A stretch of 64,000 nt of DNA from Kribbella italica (GTDB taxonomy: Bacteria; Actinomycetota; Actinomycetes; Propionibacteriales; Kribbellaceae), in the NCBI RefSeq assembly GCF_014205135.1, contig NZ_JACHMY010000001.1, forward strand, positions 5,952,001 to 6,016,000. Reading direction: 5' to 3'. The position numbers and the translations under genes were made by a program. The notes beneath the pieces are model-generated. The model was not told the origin of the DNA. It ran no database searches and saw nothing but the letters and a program-made list of their open reading frames with translations. Positions 1 through 8,310 of the stretch are shown here, one piece after another; the first letter of the stretch is position 1, and each line of letters opens with the position of its first letter.

Positions 1-1195
1 TGGGCAGGACCCACGACCTGATCCAGCTGCCGGATCGCGGTGCCGGTGCGGTGTCGGTTCCGCTGCGGGACACCTCGGCCACGGTCGCGAGCACTTGTCC
101 GAGGTCCTCGGCGGCGAGGGCCGGGCGGGCCGAGAACAGGCCGAAACTGGAGCGGCGGGTGCGCAGGCTGGTCGCCAGATCGGTCCCGGGAGTAGTTGCT
201 GCAGGCAACTGCAGTTCGGTGCCGGTCTCCGGACCGGAGCCGACGACGTCATCGGGGCCCGCTGCCGGTCGCGGCGCGGTACCGACCATCGCGGCGGCGT
301 GGACCTGCTCGACCATCGGGAAGTCCCGGATCTGCCGCGACCGCTCCCACACCCGGTGCCGTTCCCGCGGAAGCCCCGGTACGGCGAGCCGCTCGGCCGC
401 ACGATCACCGGCCGGCCCGGTCGGACCCAGCGGTACGACGACGAACGGTGCCTCGGTCCGGCCGTCCACGCCGAGCGCCGTACAGACCGGTCCTTCGTCG
501 AACCAGAGCACCGGCTGCGGTACGGCGCCGAACGCGCCGAGGACCAGTCGCCACGAGGCGAGCAACGCGCCGACGTCCTGTGTCACGACGTGGTAGCTGA
601 ACGAGTTGTACTTGAAGGCGTTCTTCCAGAACCGCAACGTGGCCACGAGGTACAGCCCGGCAGCGGTTCCCGTTGCCTCGGCCAGATCGGCGCAGTGGTC
701 CGCACCGGACAGGCGGTCGAGGCTGTGCGCGGCGGTGTCGTAGTGGTAGACACCAGGCCGCAGCGGCGCGGACGGTCCGGCGACCAGGTAGCTCTCGGCC
801 GGGTACATGCCCCCGCCGGACGCCGTAGGCCGCGCCCAGACCGGCCGGTCCGAGCCCAGCTTCGAGCTGCTGTCCTCGTTCCAGTTCGGCTGAGTGCGGC
901 GACCGATCAGGCCGTAGCAGCCCAGTACGGACGCCAGCTGCTCGGTCGAGGGCATCCCGGCCGCGACCGGTCCGGCGGCTGCCGCAGCGGCAGCCGCGAC
1001 ACTGACCGGCGGCAGACCGTCGAAGGGCGCCGGCAGCGGCACCTTCGGCACGTCCAGGTACAGCTTGTGGCGCGCCGGCTGGTCGTCCCAGTCGACCCGG
1101 AACCCCATCGGCGGCAGGATCACCTGCTGGCGACGGAACATCCGTTCGGCGTACTCCAGCGCGATCGCCGACCCGGGCGGTCTCGATGCGTTCAC
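1..1195 (-). CDS. SagB-type azoline dehydrogenase, C-terminus beyond window
   Basis: FMN-dependent oxidation of azolines to azoles (thiazole/oxazole) in a TOMM peptide is the expected role. The frame is open on the minus strand from a GTG at 1195, 12 bases after the YcaO stop and about 10 bases behind a GGAG. It reads to the left edge (about 398 codons visible). A first nitroreductase-like domain carries SASGGGMYPAESYLV-like and KNAFKYNSFSYH motifs typical of SagB. A second begins near residue 330 with a LRTRRSSFGLF motif, so this is the long double-domain form seen in thiopeptide-type clusters. Its 3' end and anything downstream lie outside the window. The plus-strand frame across it is a shadow. 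Confidence 0.85.
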   Translation of the reverse strand, partial: MNASRPPGSAIALEYAERMFRRQQVILPPMGFRVDWDDQPARHKLYLDVPKVPLPAPFDGLPPVSVAAAAAAAAGPVAAGMPSTEQLASVLGCYGLIGRRTQPNWNEDSSSKLGSDRPVWARPTASGGGMYPAESYLVAGPSAPLRPGVYHYDTAAHSLDRLSGADHCADLAEATGTAAGLYLVATLRFWKNAFKYNSFSYHVVTQDVGALLASWRLVLGAFGAVPQPVLWFDEGPVCTALGVDGRTEAPFVVVPLGPTGPAGDRAAERLAVPGLPRERHRVWERSRQIRDFPMVEQVHAAAMVGTAPRPAAGPDDVVGSGPETGTELQLPAATTPGTDLATSLRTRRSSFGLFSARPALAAEDLGQVLATVAEVSRSGTDTAPAPRSGSWIRSWVLP

Positions 1196-1207
1196 AGCAC
1201 TCAACTC

Positions 1208-3151
1208 CTACGGGAAGGGATGCGGGACGAGGTGCAGCTGCTCCACCTGCAGCGGCTGCTCGGTCAGGCCGGCCTGGTACGGCGCCCAGAGCATCCGGGG
1301 CATCGTCAGCACCCGCTGCCGGTGCCAGCCGAAGTCGATCGGGATCAGCCCGGGCACGATCGTGGCGACCGTGTTGATGCCGAGCCCGGCCTGCTCCGGG
1401 GTCGTCTGGTCGACCACCACGGTGTCCATGCCCTGCGCCGCCAGCAGGCCGACGATCTCGCGGACCGGCTCGGCCAGGTCGGTCAGCGGCGGCCGGTTCA
1501 GGGTCCAGTCGGCGTACACCTCGTCCAGCGGGGTCCGCGTCGACTGGCGCAACCAGTGCTCGGCGTACGGCGCCATCTCGGGCAGTCCGAACAGCAACGC
1601 GTGGTGCGCCAGCTCGGTGACGTTGGCGTAGTCGGTGACCATCGCCTCGACCTCCTCCGAGCGGGCCGCGACCCGCTCCTCGAAGCCGGTCACGTAGGAG
1701 GCGACCTCGCAGACCGCGGCCCGGACGGCGTCGGCCGGGTCGAGTGAGGCGCCGCCACCGAAGCAGAGCGTGCCCGGACCGCCGTCACGCCGTACGGCGA
1801 CCGCCCCGACAGCCGGGACCGGCAGGTCGATCCGGATGTCGAAGCACCGCAGGTCGTAGCCGAGCAGGTCGACGTGCGAACGCATCTGCCGGACCAGCGG
1901 TTCGTCGACCGTGTCCAGGTCGATCTCGCGCGGGGTGAGCCCGCTGTACCAGGCGATCAGGAATGCGTCCCGCTCGATCAGCTCCAGCAGGCCGTGCAGC
2001 ACCGCCTCCGTCACCGAGCTGCCGGAAGCGCAGCCGTTGGAGCACTCCTGCACGGTGTTGCGGTGGTCGGCGCGGTGGTCGAGGTAGTAGACGATCTGCT
2101 CGGGGACCAGCAGCGCCCGGTCGTCGCGGACCGACCAGCCCCAGACCCACGGCACAGAAGGGTTCTCGGACCAGGGCACGTACTGCTCGAAGTGCCCCCG
2201 GTAGAACTCCGGGGTGTAGAGACCGCACTGCTCCAACTCGACGTACGGGACGTCGAGCTCGGTGACCGCCGCGCGGCGCGCGATCTGGTTCCGGCGGGGC
2301 AGCTGGCCGGCGTGACGCTCGAGTCCTTCCAGAGCGCCGAGCAGCTCGCTGCGCTGGTAGCTCTCCGCGTGGCCGCTCCACCACATCTCGTGCAGGCCGT
2401 ACTTGCTCCGCACCTCGAAGTGCCCACTGACCGGAGCGGTCGCCGTGGCGTGGTAGGCGCGGAACGCCGGGGCTCCGAGGACACCGCAGACCGGGTTGGC
2501 CAGCGCGTCCATCGGGAGCTGCAGGGACTCGGGCGGCCTGGCCCGGGTGCTGCCCGGGGCCGCGTTCGGTGTGGGGACGATCCGGATCCGCGCCGCGCGA
2601 GCGGTGTCCTCGGCGGGGACCGAGCAGCGCTCGCAGGAGGAGTCCTTGATCAGTCCGTACCGCTCGACGTGGCCGGTGAGACCGTTGATCTCCCAGACCA
2701 CATGGTCCGGTCCCGGCGGCACCTGACCGGCGGCTTCGTCGAGCAGGGCGGCCGCGACCGCCACGACGTACGGCGTGGGTGCGTCGAGCTCGCGCGGCCC
2801 GAGCAGGCCGCGCGGGTCCTCCAGGACGCGGCGCTCGACGGTCGGGCGGCACGCCAGCCAGCGACGGTCGAGGCAGTGCGGGCAGGGGCCGTCGCCGGCG
2901 GGGGTCGACGCGACCACGACCGTTCCGGCGTACAGGCGAAGGCTGAGGCGGGCCGTCGACGACGGACCGACCTGGTGGAGCAGCCGCAGGTCCCGGCCGG
3001 GCAGGCCGAGTACGGCGAGGTCGAGCGCGCCGCTGTACTGCGCGGTGCGCGGGCTGATCAGGCCGGCGAGGTCCCGGCCCAGAGTCAGCAGGACGGCGTC
3101 CGGGTCGGCCGGCGCGGGGTCGGCCGGCTGGTGTTCGGTCAACGTGGTCAC
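1208..3151 (-). CDS. Fused TOMM cyclodehydratase (C/D type) with YcaO domain
   Basis: ATP-dependent cyclisation of Cys/Ser/Thr to azolines in the precursor core. At 647 aa it is longer than a stand-alone YcaO (about 400-450). The N-terminal part carries two CxxC pairs, C90/C93 and C173/C176, a probable Zn tetrathiolate as in C domains. The YcaO part (about 230-600) shows the nucleotide/Mg motif around ECSNGCASGS and LLELIERDAF. The last residues, PHPFP, match the PxPxP tail of active TOMM YcaOs. The start is GTG 3151; no strong Shine-Dalgarno is visible. It lies 88 bases after precursor A3, behind a hairpin. It should act with the ocin-ThiF-like protein that binds the leader. Confidence 0.92.
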   Translation of the reverse strand: MTTLTEHQPADPAPADPDAVLLTLGRDLAGLISPRTAQYSGALDLAVLGLPGRDLRLLHQVGPSSTARLSLRLYAGTVVVASTPAGDGPCPHCLDRRWLACRPTVERRVLEDPRGLLGPRELDAPTPYVVAVAAALLDEAAGQVPPGPDHVVWEINGLTGHVERYGLIKDSSCERCSVPAEDTARAARIRIVPTPNAAPGSTRARPPESLQLPMDALANPVCGVLGAPAFRAYHATATAPVSGHFEVRSKYGLHEMWWSGHAESYQRSELLGALEGLERHAGQLPRRNQIARRAAVTELDVPYVELEQCGLYTPEFYRGHFEQYVPWSENPSVPWVWGWSVRDDRALLVPEQIVYYLDHRADHRNTVQECSNGCASGSSVTEAVLHGLLELIERDAFLIAWYSGLTPREIDLDTVDEPLVRQMRSHVDLLGYDLRCFDIRIDLPVPAVGAVAVRRDGGPGTLCFGGGASLDPADAVRAAVCEVASYVTGFEERVAARSEEVEAMVTDYANVTELAHHALLFGLPEMAPYAEHWLRQSTRTPLDEVYADWTLNRPPLTDLAEPVREIVGLLAAQGMDTVVVDQTTPEQAGLGINTVATIVPGLIPIDFGWHRQRVLTMPRMLWAPYQAGLTEQPLQVEQLHLVPHPFP

Positions 3152-3192
3152 GGGCGGCGGCTTTCTCGGGAGTCGGACGGGGAGACGAGGTA

Positions 3193-3219
3193 CTGCGGAC
3201 CAGGGCCCTTGGTCCGCAG
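3193..3219 (-). terminator. Perfect hairpin between last precursor and YcaO gene
   Basis: Two 10-base arms, CTGCGGACCA (3193-3202) and TGGTCCGCAG (3210-3219), pair perfectly around 7 bases. No U-run follows. The site fits a partial terminator or RNA-processing stop that would keep precursor mRNA in excess of enzyme mRNA, a common arrangement in RiPP operons. The role is inferred. Confidence 0.6.
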
Positions 3220-3239
3220 CCTCAGCGTGGCGGTGTTGC

Positions 3240-3425
3240 TCAGCCGCAGCTGGACGTGCTCGTGCTGCACGACGAGGTGCTGGACGTGCTGCAGGAGCAG
3301 CAGCTGGAGCAGCTGCAGGACGAGCTGCTGGCAGCCATGTCCATCGCCGAGTCGGCGACTTCCTCCACTTCGAAGGTCACTGCCTCGAGGTCGAGCAGCT
3401 CAACGCTCAGGGTCTGGTTCGTCAT
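3240..3425 (-). CDS. TOMM precursor peptide A3
   Basis: A 61-aa ribosomal precursor. Acidic leader 1-31 (MTNQTLSVELL...FEVEEVADSAMDM) is followed by a core of about 29 residues that are only S, C and T apart from a terminal G (7 Cys, 4 Thr, 17 Ser). The leader has the LxLExxxFEVEE(I/V)xD pattern of thiazolylpeptide-type precursors (TIGR03892-like; from memory). GAGGAGG sits just upstream of the ATG. Compared with A1 and A2 it lacks the DxAGWC junction and has DMAAS instead, so the cleavage site or product may differ. It is the last precursor before the YcaO gene. Confidence 0.9.
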   Translation of the reverse strand: MTNQTLSVELLDLEAVTFEVEEVADSAMDMAASSSSCSCSSCCSCSTSSTSSCSTSTSSCG

Positions 3426-3477
3426 GTCTTCCTCCTCTCACGGTGTCGCTGGATGGATCAGGGTGAAAGCGCCGGCC

Positions 3478-3657
3478 TCAGCCGCCGCACCCGGTGCTGG
3501 TGCTGGTCGAGCAGCAGCTGGACGTGCTGCAGCTGGAACAGCTGGAGCACGAACAGCTCGAACTGCACCAACCGGCCGCGTCCTGCCCGACATCGACGAT
3601 GTCCTCGATCTCGAAGGTCGCCGTCTCGAGCGTGAGCAGTTCTTCGCTGAGAACCAT
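3478..3657 (-). CDS. TOMM precursor peptide A2
   Basis: A 59-aa precursor: leader MVLSEELLTLETATFEIEDI-VDVGQDAA, then GW and a 29-residue core with 8 Cys, 4 Thr, 14 Ser and 3 Gly, ending GCGG. The ATG at 3657 was chosen over one 12 codons upstream because GGAGAGGGGG precedes it and the homologous leader of A1 begins there. Leader and GWCSSS junction are nearly the same as A1. It is the middle one of three precursors. Confidence 0.9.
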   Translation of the reverse strand: MVLSEELLTLETATFEIEDIVDVGQDAAGWCSSSCSCSSCSSCSTSSCCSTSTSTGCGG

Positions 3658-3686
3658 GTGGTCACCCCCTCTCCGTTCCGGGCGGA

Positions 3687-3708
3687 CCGCCACCGTGGCC
3701 GGTGGCGG
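3687..3708 (-). other. Perfect hairpin between precursors A1 and A2
   Basis: CCGCCACC (3687-3694) pairs with GGTGGCGG (3701-3708) around a 6-base loop in the 73-base gap between two precursor genes. It could stabilise or process the precursor mRNA; this is inferred from position only. Confidence 0.5.
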
Positions 3709-3730
3709 AATCCAGGGCAGCCGACCACGG

Positions 3731-3916
3731 TCAGCTGGTGCTGCTGCAGCTGCAGCTGGAACAGCCGCAGCAGCTCGACGTGCTGCAGGACGAGCAGCTC
3801 GACGTACTGGTGCTGGAACTGCACCAGCCGGCGTTGTCCTGGCCGACGTCGGCGATCTCCTCGACTTCGAAGGTCGCGGTCTCCAGGCCGAGCAGCTCGG
3901 TGGTGAGGTCGATCAT
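3731..3916 (-). CDS. TOMM precursor peptide A1
   Basis: A 61-aa precursor whose ATG (3916) overlaps the stop of the leader-binding gene as ATGA, so it is translationally coupled; GGAGGAG lies just before. The leader (MIDLTTELLGLETATFEVEE-IADVGQDNA) is followed by GW and a 30-residue core with 8 Cys, 4 Thr, 17 Ser and 1 Gly. Every core residue but one can be heterocyclised or dehydrated. A longer frame starting 14 codons upstream is rejected: it would lie inside the upstream gene and lacks homology to A2. Confidence 0.92.
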   Translation of the reverse strand: MIDLTTELLGLETATFEVEEIADVGQDNAGWCSSSTSTSSCSSCSTSSCCGCSSCSCSSTS

Positions 3917-5946
3917 CGGGACTCCTCCAGATCGGTGGACGAACGGAACAGCAGGCACCGGGCCACCGCGGTGACACCGGCGAGGTCGGGCGGAGTCAGC
4001 TCGGCGACCGCCACGGCGTACCCCCGTTCGGCCAGTACGGCGAGCACGGTCTCCTCGTCGACGGACCGGGTCAGTTGGCCGGCGCCGGCGGCCGCGCCGC
4101 CGAGCAGCGCCGCGTCCAGGTCGTCGACGAGGGCCGGCCGGAGGTCGGCGTACGGCGTACCGGCGATCTGCCGCCGGCCGACCAGCTCCAGCAGCAGCTC
4201 TTCGAGGGCGAGCGGCCAGGAGGCGGCGGCCCGGGCGGTCCGGAGGTCGCGGCCGCCTTCGCGGACGACGGCCACGGCGACCGGTAGCGCGGCGTCGGCG
4301 TGGAAGAGCCGGACCTGGCAGCCTTCGTCGGTCAGCTCACGCAGCAGCATGGTCAGCCGCGGGCCTTCCTCGGCGGCGGCCAGTACCTCGGCGAGCAGCT
4401 CGTCGCCGACCTCCTGCAGGCCGACCTCGGCCCGGACGACCGATGCCGTCGCGGCGATGGCCGCGATCTCGAACAGCCCTCGCCGCCGCGCCTCGGCAAG
4501 CGTCGGAGCAGCCCGTACGCCGGTGGTGGCCGGCTCGAACTCGGCGGCGTTGCGATCAGCGGGACCGGCCAGGACCGCGGCCTGCTCGACGGCGAGCGGC
4601 CGGCCGGTCGCGTAGTCCGCCGCGGCGACCAGTCGCGACCGGACCGGGCCGGAACCGAGGCGGCCCTCGAGCCGGTCCGAGGCGATCGTCTCCGCGGCGG
4701 TGGTTGCTTCAGGCAACGAGCCGGTCCGGCGCGCGGCCGCCACGGCGTACTCGGCCGCGGCCTCCTCGAGCGCAGCGAGCCGGGCCTCCAGGACGGTCTC
4801 GACCCCGAACCGGACCACGGGCCGCGGCGCGAGCAGGACCGCCGTCTTGACCGGGATCTGCGGCATCGCGTCGTCGTCGAATCGCCGGAAGATGCCGACG
4901 TGGTCCGCGACCACCGAGTCGTACAGGCGGTACGCGGCCTCGACCTCGGACCGGACCTCCCCACCCTCACCGGCCGGATGCCGTACGGCGTCCGCGGGGA
5001 CCGCCGGGTGAGCGACCAGCGGCTCGGTCCGGGCCGTCAGCCGGAGCGGGTCGATCACGATCACCCGGCCGTCGAGATCGCCGTCGATCCGGCCGGTCAG
5101 CACCTTGAACAGCTCGAAGCCGGCCAGGTTCACCGCCAGCGAGGTCGCCGTACCGGGCAAGGCGGACAACGCCGGTACGGCGGACCGCCCGGCGACCGCC
5201 GCCTGCCAGATCGCCTCGACCCCGGGAACGGCGTTGTCGCTCATCCGCAGCAGCGCCGACCGCACCGACGCCCCATCCGCCTGCAGGGGACCGCAGACGA
5301 ACCGGTCGCCGACCCGGAGCAGCGGTACGAACTTCACCCCGGCGGCGCGGGCGGCGTCGGCCAACTCGAACAGCGCGGGGTCGGGGCCGTCGAGCGTTAC
5401 CAGACAGATGAGGTCCAGGGCCGGGCCGGCGGTCGTTGCGAGCAGCTCGGCAGGGTCGACGGTTGTTGCCTGGCGCACCGATCCCGTACTGCCGACGCCG
5501 TTCGCCGTCAGGGCGGCGGCCAGGGTGGCGGTGGCCTGCTGGTCGGCGCCGACGACGAGGACCCGGGCCTGGGCCGCACGGGCGAAGCCGGTGCCGTCGT
5601 CGCCGTAGTGGTCGAGCAGCGCCAGTTGGCCGGCGTACTTGGTCCTGGTCTCGGGGTCGAGCGCCGAGCGCGGGTCGGGACCGTCCAGCACCACACCCCG
5701 CCGGGCCAGCGTGCCGAGCAGGTTGCGGACCGCCGACGCGTGCGCGTCGGGCAGCCCGGCCACGATCTCGGCCATCGTGCTGCCGCCGTCCAGGTGGGGC
5801 AGCAGCGCCGACAGGTACTGGTAGGCCCCGGCGCCACGGATCACGAACGCGCCGTCGTGGCCGCGGACGTAGACCCCTTCCAGGGTCTGCAGGAAGGCGA
5901 CGTCCTGGCGGAGCCGCGGGCGGGCGAGCTGGTCGGGCTGAGACAT
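3913..5946 (-). CDS. Ocin-ThiF-like TOMM maturation protein (F protein)
   Basis: A 677-aa partner for the YcaO enzyme; in thiopeptide and heterocycloanthracin clusters the F protein binds the leader and presents it to the cyclodehydratase. Residues about 1-90 (VYVRGHDGAFVIRG, LLGTLARRGVVLD) look like a RiPP recognition element of winged-helix type. From about 128 there is a Rossmann-like E1/ThiF segment (RVLVVGADQQATATLAAAL) without the usual adenylating features, then a long helical C-terminal half recalling a degenerate YcaO fold. Start ATG 5946 has GAGGAG. The stop overlaps the A1 precursor start. The family name (TIGR03693-like) is from memory; assignment rests mainly on context. Confidence 0.78.
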   Translation of the reverse strand: MSQPDQLARPRLRQDVAFLQTLEGVYVRGHDGAFVIRGAGAYQYLSALLPHLDGGSTMAEIVAGLPDAHASAVRNLLGTLARRGVVLDGPDPRSALDPETRTKYAGQLALLDHYGDDGTGFARAAQARVLVVGADQQATATLAAALTANGVGSTGSVRQATTVDPAELLATTAGPALDLICLVTLDGPDPALFELADAARAAGVKFVPLLRVGDRFVCGPLQADGASVRSALLRMSDNAVPGVEAIWQAAVAGRSAVPALSALPGTATSLAVNLAGFELFKVLTGRIDGDLDGRVIVIDPLRLTARTEPLVAHPAVPADAVRHPAGEGGEVRSEVEAAYRLYDSVVADHVGIFRRFDDDAMPQIPVKTAVLLAPRPVVRFGVETVLEARLAALEEAAAEYAVAAARRTGSLPEATTAAETIASDRLEGRLGSGPVRSRLVAAADYATGRPLAVEQAAVLAGPADRNAAEFEPATTGVRAAPTLAEARRRGLFEIAAIAATASVVRAEVGLQEVGDELLAEVLAAAEEGPRLTMLLRELTDEGCQVRLFHADAALPVAVAVVREGGRDLRTARAAASWPLALEELLLELVGRRQIAGTPYADLRPALVDDLDAALLGGAAAGAGQLTRSVDEETVLAVLAERGYAVAVAELTPPDLAGVTAVARCLLFRSSTDLEESR

Positions 5947-6049
5947 CGCGAAGCTCCTCGGGAAGGCGGAAGCAGAGCTGGGGGCGGGATCGGCGGGAGC
6001 CGATGTGGGGTGAGAGCTGTGGTGGGGGCGGGGGGTGGGCGGTGCGGCG

Positions 6050-6883
6050 TCAGGTGACGTCGCGGCGGCGGATCAGGAACACGGCGAGCGTCGTACTGAG
6101 GGCGAGGTAGGCGAGCAGTACGACGACGGCGACCGGTGGGGACAGGTAGTCGACGACGCCCGGCGTACCGCCGTCGCCTTGGGTCGGAGCGCCCAGACCG
6201 GCGACGACCGAACCGCTCGCGGAGCCGAGCAGGACGGTGCGCACCGGTTCGAGCGCGGGGAGGATGGTGGCCAGGCCGGACACGGCGTTCTCCAGGCCGA
6301 GGGTCCAGAGCAGGCCGACCGCGAGTGCCACGCTCGTTCCGCGGAACAGCACGCCGAGCGCTGCGCCGACACTCATCCACGCGGCGGAGATCAGCGCGGC
6401 CGCGCCGACTGACGCGAGCAAGGTGGTGACACCCGGCCAGTTGGCCGGCTGGGACTCGACCGCCGCGATCACGGCCGCGGCGACGACCGACGCGAGCGAG
6501 GCCGCCAGCGCGATCGCGGTGGCCGCGAGGACTCCGACGACGAGCTTGGCGAGCACGACCTGGGTCCGGCTGGGGCCTTGCGTGAGCCGGGCGGTCCAGG
6601 TGCTCCAGCGGTACTCCGAGCCGGTCACCAGGACGCCGAGGATCAGCATGATCGCGCCGCCGAAGAGCGGGTAGCTGCTCAGCGAGGTGGCGCCGACCTC
6701 CGCGGGCAGCAGGATCTCGAGCAGCCCGTTCCGGCTGGGGTCGGCGGGGTCGAGCACGCTGTAGACGATGTACGGGATCGCGAAGGCGAAGCCGATCACC
6801 ATCAGCACCCAGGCCGCGCCGATCACCACCGGGGCCAGGCGTTTGCGCATCAGCAGCAGCTCGGACGAGACCGCGTCGATCAT
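6050..6883 (-). CDS. ABC-2 type exporter permease
   Basis: A 277-aa membrane protein with about six hydrophobic segments, an N-terminal cytoplasmic MRKRLAPVV stretch and ABC-2 architecture. Its ATG (6883) overlaps the ATPase stop as ATGA, so the two form one transporter. Being the first genes of the TOMM transcription unit, they probably export the mature peptide or give self-immunity. 103 bases with no gene separate it from the F-protein gene. Confidence 0.85.
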   Translation of the reverse strand: MIDAVSSELLLMRKRLAPVVIGAAWVLMVIGFAFAIPYIVYSVLDPADPSRNGLLEILLPAEVGATSLSSYPLFGGAIMLILGVLVTGSEYRWSTWTARLTQGPSRTQVVLAKLVVGVLAATAIALAASLASVVAAAVIAAVESQPANWPGVTTLLASVGAAALISAAWMSVGAALGVLFRGTSVALAVGLLWTLGLENAVSGLATILPALEPVRTVLLGSASGSVVAGLGAPTQGDGGTPGVVDYLSPPVAVVVLLAYLALSTTLAVFLIRRRDVT

Positions 6884-7875
6884 GCCGTCACCCCCAGTCC
6901 GCCGGTGCCGTCGTTGGTGTCGTCGTGCTCGGTCAGGGCGAAGAAGACGCCCTCCAGGCTTTGCTTCTCACGGCGCAGCTCGTGGATGTCGACGCCGGCC
7001 GTGACGAGGGCCCGGACCAGACCGGGGATGTCGTCGGGCGCCGGAGCGACCCGCCAGTGGCGCTCGTCCGGCTCGCCGACCTCGACCGGCTCCGTCCCGG
7101 CGTACTGAGCCAGCACCGACCGCGCCTGCGCCGACGGTGCCGCCCAGAGCTCCAGGGCACCGCCGCCCGGGCGGTTGCGGATCGCGGTGACGGTGTCGTC
7201 GGCGATCACCAGCCCGCGGTCGATCACCACCACCCGGTCGCAGATCTGCTGCACCTCGCCGAGCAGGTGGGACGACAGCAGCACCGTGCTCCCGGCGGCC
7301 CCCAGATCGCGGATCAGCGTGCGCATCCCGGCGACGCCTTCGGGGTCGAGGCCGTTGGTCGGCTCGTCGAGGATGAGCAGCGGCGGGCTGCCGAGCAGGG
7401 CGGCCGCGACACCGAGCCGCTGGCCCATCCCGAGCGAGTAGCCGGCGAACCGGTCGCCGCCGCGGTCGCGCAGGCCGACGACGTCGAGCACCCGGTCGAC
7501 CTCGGCGCGCGGCAAGCCGGCGGCTCGTGCCAGGACCTCGAGGTTCGTCCGGCCGGACAGGTGTGGGACGAAGGCGGGTGTCTCGATCAGCGCACCGGTA
7601 CGGCGTAAGGCCTCCGGGCTGCCCGGCCTCGCATCGAGCACCCGCACCTCGCCGGCGTCGGGCCGGACCAGGCCGAGCAGGATCCGCAGCAGGGTGGACT
7701 TGCCGGCGCCGTTCGGCCCGAGTACGCCGTACACCTGGCCCGGGACGACCTCCAGGTCGACCCCGCGCAAGGCCTCGACGGGGCCGAAGGACTTGCTCAC
7801 CCCGGACACCCGGACGACCGCCCCGGACCGGGGCGCGGGTGGTTCGGGCTTCACCTGCGCCATCTGCATTCCCAC
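6880..7875 (-). CDS. ABC transporter ATP-binding protein (TOMM export/immunity)
   Basis: About 331 aa. Walker A GPNGAGKST, signature YSLGMGQRLG, Walker B LLILDEPTNGLD and a C-terminal domain of drug-exporter ATPases (DrrA/CcmA type). The GTG at 7875 is chosen because GGAGGAA lies 7 bases upstream; ATGs at 7869 and 7863, or one 12 codons upstream at 7911, are alternatives. It couples to the permease by an ATGA overlap and probably opens the RiPP operon. Confidence 0.87.
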   Translation of the reverse strand: MGMQMAQVKPEPPAPRSGAVVRVSGVSKSFGPVEALRGVDLEVVPGQVYGVLGPNGAGKSTLLRILLGLVRPDAGEVRVLDARPGSPEALRRTGALIETPAFVPHLSGRTNLEVLARAAGLPRAEVDRVLDVVGLRDRGGDRFAGYSLGMGQRLGVAAALLGSPPLLILDEPTNGLDPEGVAGMRTLIRDLGAAGSTVLLSSHLLGEVQQICDRVVVIDRGLVIADDTVTAIRNRPGGGALELWAAPSAQARSVLAQYAGTEPVEVGEPDERHWRVAPAPDDIPGLVRALVTAGVDIHELRREKQSLEGVFFALTEHDDTNDGTGGLGVTA

Positions 7876-8297
7876 GCCGCTTCCTCCCCAGGAATCCGAT
7901 TCAAAAGGCAACGATCAAGCCGGAACCTCGGCTTCGATGGAGGCAGACGCTAACAGCGAACCCAGGCCTCGGGAACCATCTGACAGATGAAATTTAAGCG
8001 CTAAAAGTTGATGACTATCCGCGATGGAAACGCTCGCTGGTCAGGTCGCTCGACGGTCGGGAAACCCCTGGAAAACAGGCGTTTTCAGGCCGGGCACCGA
8101 CCCTCGGCAACCAAATAGTGAGACTTCCTTCATCACTACTTTGGGTCAGCTACTCTGGAGTCACCCGTGTTTTCAAACGCTCATTTCAGGGAATGCACGG
8201 CAGATTTTTTTCCGCCAGCTTTTCGAGCAGCACTGAAACCGGGGGGAAAGTCTGATACTTCCTCAGTGTTCTCTCAGCATCGGCGATTTCCCGCCGC
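7876..8297. other. Intergenic region with lower GC, no convincing gene
   Basis: About 420 bases between the divergent exporter and RDD genes. It is visibly poorer in GC than the flanks. It contains the palindrome at 7977-7989, a near-palindrome around AGCGCT (7993-8005) and a small hairpin GAAAAC-AGGC-GTTTTC (8071-8086). A 70-codon plus-strand frame (8024-8236) has no start signal or recognisable protein. It most likely holds the cluster promoter. Confidence 0.5.
7977..7989. promoter_or_regulatory. 13-bp palindrome, candidate operator of RiPP operon
   Basis: CATCTGACAGATG is a perfect 6+1+6 inverted repeat about 100 bases upstream of the exporter ATPase start. No regulator gene lies inside the visible part of the cluster, so the binding protein is unknown. 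Confidence 0.4.
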
Positions 8298-8303
8298 TAC
8301 GAT
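8298..8303 (+). promoter_or_regulatory. -10 box of a likely leaderless mRNA (RDD gene)
   Basis: TACGAT lies 7 bases before ATG 8311, the spacing expected if transcription starts at the start codon itself. No Shine-Dalgarno precedes that codon. Confidence 0.45.
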
Positions 8304-8310
8304 GACCGGC

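Noticed and set aside
95..1747. Long plus-strand frame (550 codons)
   Set aside because: It is antisense to the SagB and YcaO genes, which have clear motifs; the protein is Arg/Gly/Val-rich without domains.
8024..8236. 70-codon plus-strand frame in the low-GC gap
   Set aside because: No ribosome-binding site, no recognisable protein and it spans the likely promoter region.
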